Of a DNA stretch of 64,000 nucleotides, positions 1-8,782 are shown piece after piece. Made by a program: the position numbers and the translations under genes. Numbering within the stretch: position 1 is the stretch's first letter; each line of letters begins with the position of its first letter. Location: NCBI GenBank assembly GCA_016703535.1, contig JADJBV010000002.1:682001-746000 (forward strand), read 5' to 3'. The DNA is from Deltaproteobacteria bacterium. GTDB taxonomy: Bacteria; Myxococcota; Kuafuiibacteriia; Kuafuiibacteriales; Kuafuiibacteriaceae. The notes below the pieces were generated by a model. That model saw only the letters and a list, made by a program, of their open reading frames with translations. It had not been told where the DNA came from and did not search any database.

Positions 1-1
1 C

Positions 2-241
2 GGCGGCTTCTTGATCGGCAGCTTGATCGGCAAGGCGATCGGCAACGCCGCGGGCGATGGCAACAAGGAGAACGCCCAGAAATACAAGAAGGAAACCGGC
101 GTCGCCGACCTGATGTACGACAAGTCGAAGGACCGCGCCGACGAGGCCCGCAAGCAACAGGAAGAAGCCCAGGCGCGCCAGAAGGACGTCGAGAAGTTCG
201 GCGATGAGCTGAACGACAGCAAGTTCATCGGCATCAGCTGA
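2..241 (+). CDS. C-terminal part of a small T3SS-locus protein (cut by window start)
   Basis: The frame is open to the left edge, so the real start lies outside the window. The visible 79 residues begin with a Gly-rich hydrophobic stretch (GGFLIGSLIGKAIGNAAG) resembling a glycine zipper. A highly charged Lys/Glu/Gln segment follows and is predicted to form a coiled coil. I do not recognise a family. Five same-strand genes follow, ending in the export gate sctV, so a secreted or translocator-associated role in type III secretion is inferred from position and composition only. Confidence 0.6.
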   Translation, partial: GGFLIGSLIGKAIGNAAGDGNKENAQKYKKETGVADLMYDKSKDRADEARKQQEEAQARQKDVEKFGDELNDSKFIGIS

Positions 242-291
242 CGCCAACCGAAGATCAGAGACCTTTTGAGAGAGGATCGAGGAGAACAGTC

Positions 292-807
292 ATGAAAGTC
301 GCCACCGGTACAATGGATCGCAACCTTGCGCTCCTACAGCAGAATCAGACCGAAGCGTCCAAGGACGCGGACGAGAACATCTTGAACGCCCGCCAGCGTC
401 AGTCCGACGCCAAGATGAAGCAGCTTGCCAAGAACGAGGAGGCCGGCAACCTGAAGGGCGACGCCGCGGACGCGGGGACTCGCTACCAGGCCGTGGCGGC
501 CGGCTTGGCGGCTGCCGGTGCTGCTGCCATGTTGATCCCGGTGGTCGGTGCCGTAATCGGCGCGATCTTGCTGGCCGTCGCCGCGGTGTTTGCGGTCCTT
601 GCGCACCTCGAGCAGAAGGGCAAGCAGCAGGAAGCCGCTAAGAAAGAGCAGGAGGCCGGCATGCACGAAATGCAGGCTGAAAGCCAAAGCAACCGTGTCG
701 AGACGATGAAGAAGAACGACGAGGATCGTCGCAACTTCGTCAATGAGATCTCGGAGAAGCAGCTCGATCTGCAGAAGCAGGCGGGCGACGCGGCGACCAA
801 GTTCTAA
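292..807 (+). CDS. Small protein with membrane hairpin and coiled coil, possible T3SS translocator
   Basis: The 171-residue product starts at an ATG preceded by a GGAG ribosome site. Residues 66-106 are a long hydrophobic Ala/Val/Ile stretch broken by a Pro-Val-Val-Gly turn, which would make one long or two short membrane segments. Both flanks are charged, Gln/Lys/Glu-rich and coiled-coil-like. There is no N-terminal signal peptide. A central hydrophobic hairpin between coiled coils is the general plan of type III translocators, and the gene sits in a T3SS operon. That function is inferred; no family motif was identified. Confidence 0.65.
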   Translation: MKVATGTMDRNLALLQQNQTEASKDADENILNARQRQSDAKMKQLAKNEEAGNLKGDAADAGTRYQAVAAGLAAAGAAAMLIPVVGAVIGAILLAVAAVFAVLAHLEQKGKQQEAAKKEQEAGMHEMQAESQSNRVETMKKNDEDRRNFVNEISEKQLDLQKQAGDAATKF

Positions 808-929
808 AGTTGCGCCAACATCAAGCGCAGCGGGTGTGGGCGGGCCCCGGTTGGATTTCTGATCGGGGCCTCTCGCGCCAACGAGTTCGAATCGAGCCAC
901 CGGTCTGCGGGACCGAGTAGGAGCATGTC

Positions 930-1790
930 ATGAGCGTTTTCACTTCGATGGGCAACACGCTGATGCGCGCGGCCGCGGTCAACGCGATCGAGAGCAGTCA
1001 CGAGTCGGGCCTGATGGCCGAAGCGGCACAAACCCGAAAAAAGGCAGCGATCCAGCAGGATATGGCGAGCAAGGACATCGCCGCGGCGCTGCAGGACTTC
1101 CAGAGCACATATCAGATCGCAATGGATGTCGTGAGCTTGGCCCAAGCCGGCCAAAAAGTGGGTGAAGCCGGCGCCGATCTGGCCCAGAGCAGCCAGCAAG
1201 GCCCCCAGATCGAGAGCAACTTCGAGTCGGCCCGGGCGGACTTCCGCCAAGAGCAGGGCCAGGCCGAAGGGGGCCAGGTCGACCTGAGTCAGTCGCAGTC
1301 CTTCCAAGACCTGAAAAACACGCCGCTTGGCGATCGCACCGTCGGCGACCGCTTCAACGACCAACAGCTGCAGGTCATGCTGGACGGGCCCGAAAAATAC
1401 AGCGATCAGCAGCTGAAGGACGCGGGCTTTAGCAAGGCCGAGATCGGCGACCTCCGCGATGCGCAGCAGGACGGCTTCACGACTGGCGAAGCGCGCCAGT
1501 TCATGCAGAAGCACAAGCTCACGCCCCAGGAGCAAGAGGGAAAGAAGTTCAAGGAGGACCTGCAGAAGGCCATCCGCGAGAACCTCAACCTGGGGGTCAG
1601 CTCGGCGATCGACGGTACCAAGGAGAACGTGCTCGAGGAGGGCAGACGGGCAAAGGAGGACCTGGGGCGCGCCGATGCGATGTTGGAGCAGCTGCGCCAA
1701 CGCGACACCGCCCACCTCAAGACGGTCGGCCAGATCCACCGTGACGTTCTCAGCGCCGAGACCCAGAAGCGGGAGAGCGGGAATCGCTGA
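930..1790 (+). CDS. Unknown T3SS-locus protein, 286 aa, helical
   Basis: The ATG at 930 has a TAGGAG ribosome site seven bases upstream. The protein is hydrophilic, rich in Gln, Asp, Glu and Lys, and largely helical by composition, with no signal peptide or membrane segment. Residues about 125-215 contain a run of short acidic helices (FNDQQLQVMLDG, FSKAEIGDLRDAQ, FTTGEARQFMQKH). A coiled-coil-like tail follows. I recognise no family. Position between the hairpin protein and the TPR/SctV genes makes a secreted effector or structural T3SS component plausible but unproven. Confidence 0.65.
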   Translation: MSVFTSMGNTLMRAAAVNAIESSHESGLMAEAAQTRKKAAIQQDMASKDIAAALQDFQSTYQIAMDVVSLAQAGQKVGEAGADLAQSSQQGPQIESNFESARADFRQEQGQAEGGQVDLSQSQSFQDLKNTPLGDRTVGDRFNDQQLQVMLDGPEKYSDQQLKDAGFSKAEIGDLRDAQQDGFTTGEARQFMQKHKLTPQEQEGKKFKEDLQKAIRENLNLGVSSAIDGTKENVLEEGRRAKEDLGRADAMLEQLRQRDTAHLKTVGQIHRDVLSAETQKRESGNR

Positions 1791-2074
1791 ACCCGGCGCC
1801 CTCTCCCCGCCTCAGATCCGCCCGGCCTTCGGCGCCCCGCCTCCTCGCGGCGGCCTGGAGCGCCGGGCGACCACTTTCTCCTGGTGACCTCCGCCGACCG
1901 TGCGCGACCATCATGCTTACCCTATACTGAGGCACCGGCGCCCCTTGCATCTCCCCTCAGTTGTCCGCACGCAGAAGCTGCACCTCGAGCCGCGCCTCCC
2001 CCTATAAATCTCCCGTCTTTCGCCTGTGAACAAAGCCTTAGCGGCCGGCACAGCCTCTGCAAAAGAGAACGCCC

Positions 2075-2506
2075 ATGAGCAAGGTTGAGATTCGCAGCCT
2101 GGGCCAAGTGATGGTCGACACCAGCACCGACGTGGGCCGCGCGGACGCCGGCCAAGGCAACGTTCGCCGCTCGGAGGCCCAGCTTCAGGTCCGCGAGCTG
2201 GACATCCTGCGCGCCGACCTCGACCTGCTCGCCTCGCCCGAGTCGCTCGAGTTGGGCGAAAAGCTGGTCTCCGACTACCTCGGCAACGCCACCTCCGGCG
2301 ACCAGCTGCGCCTGCCTCAGCTCACCAACTTGGACGGCCGCGCGCTCCGCTCCGCAGTGAGCCGGTTGCTCGCGACCGACAGCTCCAGCGGCGGCGCGAG
2401 CCAGATCGAACTCGCCAAGGAGAACCGCATGCGCAGCCTGCTGCGCGACCTCGCCAACACCGTCGCTGACATCCAGCGCCAAGCCACCATGACCGTGAGG
2501 TACTGA
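2075..2506 (+). CDS. Unknown T3SS-locus protein, 143 aa
   Basis: The ATG lies at 2075 after a 284-base gap that contains no gene and no strong hairpin. The protein is hydrophilic and helical, ends in a long amphipathic helix (about residues 105-143), and has no signal peptide. It is followed only two bases after its stop by the TPR gene, so the two are almost certainly co-transcribed. Its size suits a needle- or rod-associated or chaperone-like component, but I do not recognise the family. Confidence 0.65.
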   Translation: MSKVEIRSLGQVMVDTSTDVGRADAGQGNVRRSEAQLQVRELDILRADLDLLASPESLELGEKLVSDYLGNATSGDQLRLPQLTNLDGRALRSAVSRLLATDSSSGGASQIELAKENRMRSLLRDLANTVADIQRQATMTVRY

Positions 2507-2508
2507 TC

Positions 2509-3135
2509 ATGTCGCAACAGCTCGCCCAATCCTTCGTTCGTTCGTCGCGCCCGGCGCCCGCGCGCCGCCCGGGTCCGGCCAAGGTCGTCTCGCAGCCGCG
2601 GGTGCCGGTCGCTCAGCCGGAACAGCGTGCGCTGGTCCGCCGCGCGCCCGCCGAGGTGTCCAAGCTGCAGAGCCAGGTGGTCGATCCCCGCGCGGCGCTC
2701 CGCCCGATCGAACAGCAAGGCAACCGGAGCCTGGCCTCGCAGCGCGGTTACGCAAAGACCGACCTTATGGCGATCGCCGAGATTGGCTACCACTATCTGC
2801 TCAGCGGCGGCACCCAGCTCGCGCTCACCATCTTCGAGGGCCTCTGTGCCGTCGCGCCGAACGAAGCCTACTTCGCGCTCGCGCTCGGCCTGACCCACGA
2901 TCACCTTGGGGACGATCGGCTGGCGCTCGAATGGTACAGGCGGGCCGGCGCGCTCGATCCGAGTGATCCGCGACCCGACGTCAACGCCGCCGAGCTGTAC
3001 TTGGCGCGCCGCGACTTCGCGAGTGGCGTGAAGCTGCTCGAGCGAGCCGTGACCAAGGCACGCCACCTTGGCGATGAGGCCATCGAGAAGAAGGCCTCCG
3101 CGCTGATTACCCACATTCGCCGCCGAGCAGCCTGA
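2509..3135 (+). CDS. TPR protein, likely T3SS chaperone of the SycD/LcrH kind
   Basis: The 208-residue protein has a disordered, Arg/Pro-rich N-terminus (1-65). From about residue 84 it has two to three tetratricopeptide repeats; recognisable helices include LALTIFEGLCAVAPNEA, LALEWYRRAGALDPSDP and SGVKLLERAVTKA. Class II T3SS chaperones are small TPR proteins that bind translocators. The gene lies between possible translocator genes and sctV, which fits that role. The long N-terminal extension is atypical for SycD, so a different TPR scaffold role cannot be excluded. Confidence 0.7.
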   Translation: MSQQLAQSFVRSSRPAPARRPGPAKVVSQPRVPVAQPEQRALVRRAPAEVSKLQSQVVDPRAALRPIEQQGNRSLASQRGYAKTDLMAIAEIGYHYLLSGGTQLALTIFEGLCAVAPNEAYFALALGLTHDHLGDDRLALEWYRRAGALDPSDPRPDVNAAELYLARRDFASGVKLLERAVTKARHLGDEAIEKKASALITHIRRRAA

Positions 3136-3161
3136 GCTGCGGACAGTTGAAGGGGAGCATT

Positions 3162-5324
3162 ATGAAGATTCTCAACGCGCTCGCCGCAGTCCCGTTCGGT
3201 CAGGCCGGCCGCAAGCCGGATGTGCTACTCGCTGTCGGCGTCGCCGCCATCGTCGGCATGCTGATCGTCCCGATACCTGGCTTCATCCTGGATCCGCTGA
3301 TCGCCGTCAACATCGCCGTGTCGCTCACGGTGCTGATGGTCGCGCTCTTCGCTAAGACCGCCCTCGATGTTTCGAGCTTCCCGACTCTGCTGCTGATCAC
3401 GACGCTCTACCGCTTGGCGCTGAACGTCTCGACGACGCGGGGCATCCTCTCCAAGGCTGAGGCCGGTGAGATGGTGAAGGCCTTCGGCCAGTTCGTGGTG
3501 CAGGGCGACATGGTCGTCGGCGGCACCATCTTCTTGGTCTTGACCCTCGTGCAGTTCCTGGTGATCGCCAAGGGCGCCGAGCGCGTGGCCGAAGTCGGCG
3601 CACGCTTCACCCTCGACGCCATGCCTGGCAAGCAGATGTCGATCGACGCCGCCGTGCGCTCCGGCTCCATCACCGAGGAGGAGGGCCAGGACAAGCGCGA
3701 AGAGCTGGGCCGCGCCTCGCAGATGTTCGGCAACATGGATGGCGCGATGAAGTTCGTGAAGGGCGACGCTATCGCCGGCCTGATCATCACCGCCCTGAAC
3801 GTTGTCGCCGGCGTGCTCATCGGCATCACCCGCATGAACATGAGAGCAGGAGACGCGCTCGAGGTGTTCGCCATCCTGACGATCGGCGACGGTCTGGTTG
3901 CCCAAATCTCCTCACTGCTCGTGACACTGGCGGCTGGCATCCTGGTCACCCGCGTCGAGGCCAAGGACAAGACCAAGAACCTGGGTCACACGATCAAGGA
4001 CGAGCTGCTGTCCAATACCAAGGTGCTCAACATCGGCGCCGGACTGATGCTGGTAATGGGGTTCATCCCCGGCCTGCCGATGCTGCCCTTCTTGCTCTGC
4101 GCCGTGGCAGCCGCGAGCATGTCGGCCTCGGCCAAGATCTTCACGATGCTCGCCAAGAAGGCTCCTGGCGCGGCCACCATCGCGAAGCAAGCGGCGTTTA
4201 GAGCCCAACTGCAGAAGAAGATGGAAGAGGCCAAGCAGCAGAAGTCGATCACCGAGTCGCTGGCGCCCACTGTCGTGCCGGTGGGCATCGATCTCGACCC
4301 GGGCTTGGCCCAGGCGCTCGGCTTCACCATGGAGGAAGCCGATGACGACGCCGAGCTGATCAAGACCTTCATTCCCCAGCTGCGCGACGCGCTCTTTCTC
4401 GAGACGGGCGTGCGCTTCCCAGGCGTGCGAGTCCGCCCTCACGTGAAGGGCCTGCCCGAGAACAGCTTCGTGGTTCGTATCAACGACGTGCCTGTCATGC
4501 AGGAGCGCATCGTGCCCGGTAAGTGTCTAGCTACAGTGCACCCGGAGAAGCTGCAACGCCTCGGCGTGCAGGCCGTGTCCATCCACCACCCGGTTAGCCG
4601 CGCGGAGATGGCGTTGATCGACGGCGAAGACAAGGCAGTGGTCGAGGCGGCCGGCATCAACGTTTGGAACGAGTCCGGCCTGCTAGCGCTGTATGTAGCC
4701 TCGGTACTACGCCGACGGGTGAAGGACTTCATTGGCCTGCAGGAGGTCAGTGACATGGTGGAGCGCCTGGAGAAGGCCTACCCTTCGCTGGTCAAGGAAG
4801 TGGTTCCGAAGGTGTGCACCGTGCAGCAGCTCGTCGGTGTCCTGCGCCGGCTGGTCGAAGAAGGTGTATCCATCCGCAACCTGAAGTCGATCATCGAGGC
4901 GCTCGGGGAGTTCGGAACCCGCGACGGAGATGGGGTGTTCTTGACCGAAAAGGTGCGCTCTGCGCTGAGCACCCAGCTCGCATACTCCTACGCCGGCCTC
5001 TCCACCCACTTGCCGGTGGTGATGCTTGACCCGGTGATCGAAGACACCATCGCCAGCAGCATCCACCAGAACGCGCATGGCCAGGTCTTGACGCTCGCGC
5101 CGGAGATTTGCCGCGCGATCATCAGCAGCATCGCGACTTCGCTTCAGCCGATGGTTGCACAAGGTAAGCGGCCGGTCGTGCTCACCAACTGCGAGATCCG
5201 CCGCTTTGTTCGCAAGGTGCTCGAAACCGACCTGCCAGGCGTCGCGGTGTTGTCCTTCGACGAGTTGCCCGCCGAGCTCACGATCCAGCCGCTCGGTCGT
5301 GCAGAGCTGCCCGCTTCCTGCTGA
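3162..5324 (+). CDS. sctV: Type III secretion export gate protein SctV (FlhA/LcrD/InvA family)
   Basis: This is the inner-membrane export gate of the type III apparatus. I place the start at the ATG at 3162, just after an AGGGGAG ribosome site at 3151-3157; an upstream in-frame TTG lies before that site. The 720-residue product has an N-terminal half with about eight membrane segments. It carries family stretches such as LYRLALNVSTTRGIL, GDMVVGGTIFLVLTLVQF and the cytoplasmic loop with GKQMSIDAA. The C-terminal half is the soluble nonameric ring domain. Flagellar FlhA is the main alternative; the small secretion-type neighbours favour a non-flagellar T3SS. Length is normal for SctV. Confidence 0.93.
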   Translation: MKILNALAAVPFGQAGRKPDVLLAVGVAAIVGMLIVPIPGFILDPLIAVNIAVSLTVLMVALFAKTALDVSSFPTLLLITTLYRLALNVSTTRGILSKAEAGEMVKAFGQFVVQGDMVVGGTIFLVLTLVQFLVIAKGAERVAEVGARFTLDAMPGKQMSIDAAVRSGSITEEEGQDKREELGRASQMFGNMDGAMKFVKGDAIAGLIITALNVVAGVLIGITRMNMRAGDALEVFAILTIGDGLVAQISSLLVTLAAGILVTRVEAKDKTKNLGHTIKDELLSNTKVLNIGAGLMLVMGFIPGLPMLPFLLCAVAAASMSASAKIFTMLAKKAPGAATIAKQAAFRAQLQKKMEEAKQQKSITESLAPTVVPVGIDLDPGLAQALGFTMEEADDDAELIKTFIPQLRDALFLETGVRFPGVRVRPHVKGLPENSFVVRINDVPVMQERIVPGKCLATVHPEKLQRLGVQAVSIHHPVSRAEMALIDGEDKAVVEAAGINVWNESGLLALYVASVLRRRVKDFIGLQEVSDMVERLEKAYPSLVKEVVPKVCTVQQLVGVLRRLVEEGVSIRNLKSIIEALGEFGTRDGDGVFLTEKVRSALSTQLAYSYAGLSTHLPVVMLDPVIEDTIASSIHQNAHGQVLTLAPEICRAIISSIATSLQPMVAQGKRPVVLTNCEIRRFVRKVLETDLPGVAVLSFDELPAELTIQPLGRAELPASC

Positions 5325-5533
5325 TCGCCAGGAAGCTGGCGGCAAAGCCACCGCCAACGACTGCCGGGCGCGGATAAGTTGCAGAGCAGGTGTGCGAGAC
5401 ACGAACCATTGAGCTGACAGCCGAAGGTGGGGGCTCCAACCCATCCCAACTCGTGTACGTCTATGGGATGCTTAGGTCATGATCTTTCGATCAGCGGCGG
5501 TTGCGTTCGGCATTCTGGATCGCTCGACGGGCC

Positions 5534-7318
5534 TCACCGTGGACGCCGACGGCTGAAGAGGGCTGCCAACAGGAGGGCCATCCCGGCGGGCCATGACCCG
5601 GACGGGTCCTGAGCAGTGGAGCAACCGCAGCCCCCTTCTTCTTCTCCCACTGGCATCGGCTCGCCGTCTTCCCCGTTTTCTTCGGGGTTGGGCTGGGCGT
5701 CGGGGGTGACGCCACCGTCGGTGTCGATAGGGACGACCACCGGAGCCAAGGCGAGCTCGACCCGGACGGTGGTGGTGCCGCCCAAGCTGACCGAACGGCT
5801 GGCGGCGACGAAGCCGCTCTTTTGGGCGGTGATCAGGGCGGGGCCGGCGGTGGCGGTGAAGGTGGCCAGGCCAGCGCTCGAGGTCAGGACGGGGGCGCCG
5901 CCCCGCAGTGAAACGGCCGCGCCGACCAGCGGGGTTTGGCGACCACCGGCGGCGTCGTAGACCAAAACCTCCAAGGGGATTTGTTGTTCGGTGGTCTCGG
6001 GCAACATACCGATCGAACCCCAGGTCTCGCCCCCTTCGTTGACCTCCAGCTCGCGGGTTGCGGTCTGGTAGCCCGGGGCTTCGGCGGTGAAGGTGTAGCG
6101 GCCGGGCGGCAGATCGAAGGACCAAAAGGCGTCGCCGGCGCGAACGCTGGTCGAGTCGCCGCTGGAGGCCCGCACCTGAGCGTCGATCAGCCGTTTGTTG
6201 CCCGGATCCGAGGGGCCCGCGGTGATCGAGAGATCCCAGACCACACCTTTGGCCGAGCCGTCGGTCGGGCCGGTGGTGCCGCCGTTGGCGATGGCCCGCA
6301 GGTCGGCCAAGCGGGCGTACAACGCGTTGCCGGGGCAGCCGGTGTTGGCGCCCGGGTGATCACGGTGACCGAGGACCCGCTGGTCGTCGACGGTGATCCC
6401 ATATTCGGTCGAGAGCAGGCCGATCATCCGCCCGCCGGCTTGGATCATGACCTCGGGTGGCGTGGTGGGCCCGAACTCCGCCTGATCGCAGGTGGTGTCG
6501 CCGGGGGTGAAACAACCCACGAACACCACGCCGACGTTGTTGGGGTTGCTGCTGCCGACGTGGGCCCCAAGGAAGCGGGCCTCCCGGGCCTCCCAAAGTT
6601 GACCATCGAGGGTGACGAAGAAGTGGTAGCCGACGTCGCACCAGCCTCGGCTGTCCATGTGATAGGCCTGGGTCTGTCGGAGCCGGGCCGCGAAGTCGCC
6701 GTTGGAAGAGGGCGGTGAGACCGTGTGGTGGACCGCCATCCGCGACTTCACGGTGTCGAGTTGGCTGCACTGGGTGGCGCGAGCGCCCCACTGGGCCCGA
6801 GTGCGAACACCCGCCGCTTGCAGGTTGGCCGAAAGACCCGAACGGGTGGTGGCGACGGCCGGGCTGGGCAGGGGTTGGAGCGGCTGGGGCACGACCGCGG
6901 ACCAGGTCAGGATCTGGACCCGTTCGGCGTCGAGGGCCGGCAGCCGGAGCTCCACGCTGCTGGCGACGAGACCGAGATCGATCCGGGCCACCGAAGCTTG
7001 GCCTTCACGCCAGGTTTCTTCGGCGTTTTGCCAGGCGCCCGGTCGACCCGACTCGTCCACACCCCGAGCCTCTAGGTGCACCGGGCCGTCGGCCTCGAGC
7101 ATCACCCCGACCACGGTCGCCAGATCCGGCGCGGCGAGGGGGGGCGAAACGAGGTCGGGGCCGTTTGCAAGGTAACTTGCGCGAAGTTGAGCCCCGCTCA
7201 GGCTCACCTCGGGCACGTGATCCCCTTCGGTCGGCGCCGGTTCGGTCGGCGCACAGGCCAGACCGCCAGTCACCAGACCTACGAACAGCACCACCCGGGC
7301 CAAAAATCCAAAGCTCAC
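5534..7318 (-). CDS. N-acetylmuramoyl-L-alanine amidase (PGRP/Amidase_2) lipoprotein with MYXO-CTERM tail
   Basis: A GTG at 7318 gives a lipoprotein signal ending GGLAC. Residues about 165-345 form a peptidoglycan-recognition/amidase domain. It has zinc-ligand candidates His197/198 (VHHTVSP), the His of GHRDHPGA and Cys329 (TGCPG). Two or three carboxypeptidase-regulatory-like beta-sandwich repeats follow (RYTFTAEAPGYQTATRELEV). The protein ends in GCGCS, a hydrophobic segment and RRRPR, the MYXO-CTERM surface-sorting signal of myxobacteria. It should cleave the bond between MurNAc and the stem peptide, outside the cell. The frame is open upstream to 7465, but that extension lacks a signal and looks non-coding. 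Confidence 0.88.
   Translation of the reverse strand: MSFGFLARVVLFVGLVTGGLACAPTEPAPTEGDHVPEVSLSGAQLRASYLANGPDLVSPPLAAPDLATVVGVMLEADGPVHLEARGVDESGRPGAWQNAEETWREGQASVARIDLGLVASSVELRLPALDAERVQILTWSAVVPQPLQPLPSPAVATTRSGLSANLQAAGVRTRAQWGARATQCSQLDTVKSRMAVHHTVSPPSSNGDFAARLRQTQAYHMDSRGWCDVGYHFFVTLDGQLWEAREARFLGAHVGSSNPNNVGVVFVGCFTPGDTTCDQAEFGPTTPPEVMIQAGGRMIGLLSTEYGITVDDQRVLGHRDHPGANTGCPGNALYARLADLRAIANGGTTGPTDGSAKGVVWDLSITAGPSDPGNKRLIDAQVRASSGDSTSVRAGDAFWSFDLPPGRYTFTAEAPGYQTATRELEVNEGGETWGSIGMLPETTEQQIPLEVLVYDAAGGRQTPLVGAAVSLRGGAPVLTSSAGLATFTATAGPALITAQKSGFVAASRSVSLGGTTTVRVELALAPVVVPIDTDGGVTPDAQPNPEENGEDGEPMPVGEEEGGCGCSTAQDPSGSWPAGMALLLAALFSRRRPR
7167..7180. repeat. Palindrome GCAAGNNNNCTTGC, copy 1
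   Basis: The sequence reads GCAAGGTAACTTGC. It lies inside the amidase gene, where the minus-strand frame reads Ala-Ser-Tyr-Leu-Ala. Confidence 0.8.
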
Positions 7319-7435
7319 CCAACGGTTATGCAGGTCTCTGCGGGGGAGCACGTCGGTCGTACGGCGGATCAGCCCATGATCTTTCTGGGCAACTGTTGCC
7401 GCCTCCACCCGACAACGAATGTAGGACCATTCAGG

Positions 7436-8701
7436 ATGTATATAAATCGGCGTACCGCAAGGCAAAATCCCTCACCTAGCCCGTTCGCGCCGGTGCTGAC
7501 CCTCGTTCAGCGGGCCCGCGGACAGGTGACCCAGGCCGTGGAGGCCCTGAGCAAGATCCCGAGCCCCACCACCTGGCTTTCGTCCTTCAAGGTGGAGCGG
7601 GCCCCCGAGACCCAGGCCGAAAAAGCGCAAGTTAGCTTGCAAACGCATCGGCGCCACGCGCCGGCGGTGGCGGCGGTGCTCCTGTCGGTGTTGCTCGGGG
7701 CCAGCGTCGGCAACGCCACCGAAAATCGCAACCCCTTGTCCGAGCCGCGCCCCGCGATCACCGTGGTGGCGGACGTGCCCGCTGAGGTCGAGGCCGGCCC
7801 CAGCCACATCGTTCGTCGTGGTGAGTCGTTGTGGACCATCGGCAAACGCCTGAAAGTGACCGAATCCGAGCTGCGGTTGCTCAACCCAGAGATCAAACAG
7901 AGCGGCCTGATCTTCCCCGGGCAGGAGCTCAAGTTGCCCAGCCGGGTGAAGGTGCCGGTGAAGGTCTCCGAGCGTGGCGCCATCGTGCCGGCGCCGGCCG
8001 TCGCCAGCGGCGCCGCCTATGGGCCGATCGATGAGCTGGCCGACCGGCCCACGCTGCGGGTGCGTTCTCGGGGACCCGAGGTGGCCATGGTGGAGCATCG
8101 GCTCGCCGACCTGGGCTTCAGCACCGGCCCGGCCGATGGGATCTTCGATGGCAAGATGCGTCGGGCAGTACGGGCCTTCCAAATGGCGAACGAGCTGCCG
8201 GTCGACGGCATCGTCGGGCCGATCACCTGGGAGAAGTTGGCGGCCGCCGACGCCTTGGGCCTGGCGCCTTACGTCCCGGTGGAGCAGGCCCGCTTCCGCC
8301 CTGGCGCGGCCGACACCATCACCCTCTTCACCGAAGCCGCCCGCCGGATCGGCGTCCCTGAAGATTGGGCCCGCTCTTCGGCGCTCCGCAACTTGCTCGA
8401 CAGCGAGTCCGACGGCTGGGTCGGGCGTCCCAACTACACCTACGGCGCTCGCCACCGAGATCACGCGCGTTGGGATGAGGTGCACGACGAGCTCCGCCGC
8501 GGTCGGATCACCGCCGACAGCTCGGCCACTGGGTTGGGCCAGCTCCTCCTCCGCAACGTCGACGAATATTATCCGAGTGGGCGGGCTGGTATCGGTGACC
8601 CGCTGGAGGAAGCGATCGGCATGTTGGCCTACATCGAGGATCGCTACGGTTCGCCGCAGCGGGCCTGGCACCTCTACAACCGACTGCACGAAGGTTATTG
8701 A
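7436..8701 (+). CDS. LysM / peptidoglycan-binding / transglycosylase-like cell-wall protein
   Basis: Start chosen at ATG 7436; the open frame runs upstream to 7076 but overlaps the divergent amidase gene. The product is about 421 residues. An Arg-flanked hydrophobic segment near residues 75-100 acts as signal anchor. LysM is at 123-168 (HIVRRGESLWTIGKRL), and a PG_binding_1 domain at about 209-270 (LGFSTGPADGIFDGK). The C-terminal domain at about 295-421 resembles soluble lytic transglycosylases: Glu324 in LDSESDGW, then ATGLGQL and YIEDRYGSPQRAWHLY. It should bind and cut peptidoglycan in the periplasm. It is divergent from the amidase gene, consistent with a shared cell-wall theme. Confidence 0.82.
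   Translation: MYINRRTARQNPSPSPFAPVLTLVQRARGQVTQAVEALSKIPSPTTWLSSFKVERAPETQAEKAQVSLQTHRRHAPAVAAVLLSVLLGASVGNATENRNPLSEPRPAITVVADVPAEVEAGPSHIVRRGESLWTIGKRLKVTESELRLLNPEIKQSGLIFPGQELKLPSRVKVPVKVSERGAIVPAPAVASGAAYGPIDELADRPTLRVRSRGPEVAMVEHRLADLGFSTGPADGIFDGKMRRAVRAFQMANELPVDGIVGPITWEKLAAADALGLAPYVPVEQARFRPGAADTITLFTEAARRIGVPEDWARSSALRNLLDSESDGWVGRPNYTYGARHRDHARWDEVHDELRRGRITADSSATGLGQLLLRNVDEYYPSGRAGIGDPLEEAIGMLAYIEDRYGSPQRAWHLYNRLHEGY
7627..7640. repeat. Palindrome GCAAGNNNNCTTGC, copy 2
   Basis: The sequence reads GCAAGTTAGCTTGC. It lies in the LysM gene, read as Gln-Val-Ser-Leu. Confidence 0.8.
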
Positions 8702-8782
8702 GTCATCGCCTGAACCGCTGAGAGGACCGCCGGATCGGGGGCTTTCGCGCTCGGACCCAATTCAGGCTACGCTCCGGGAGCG

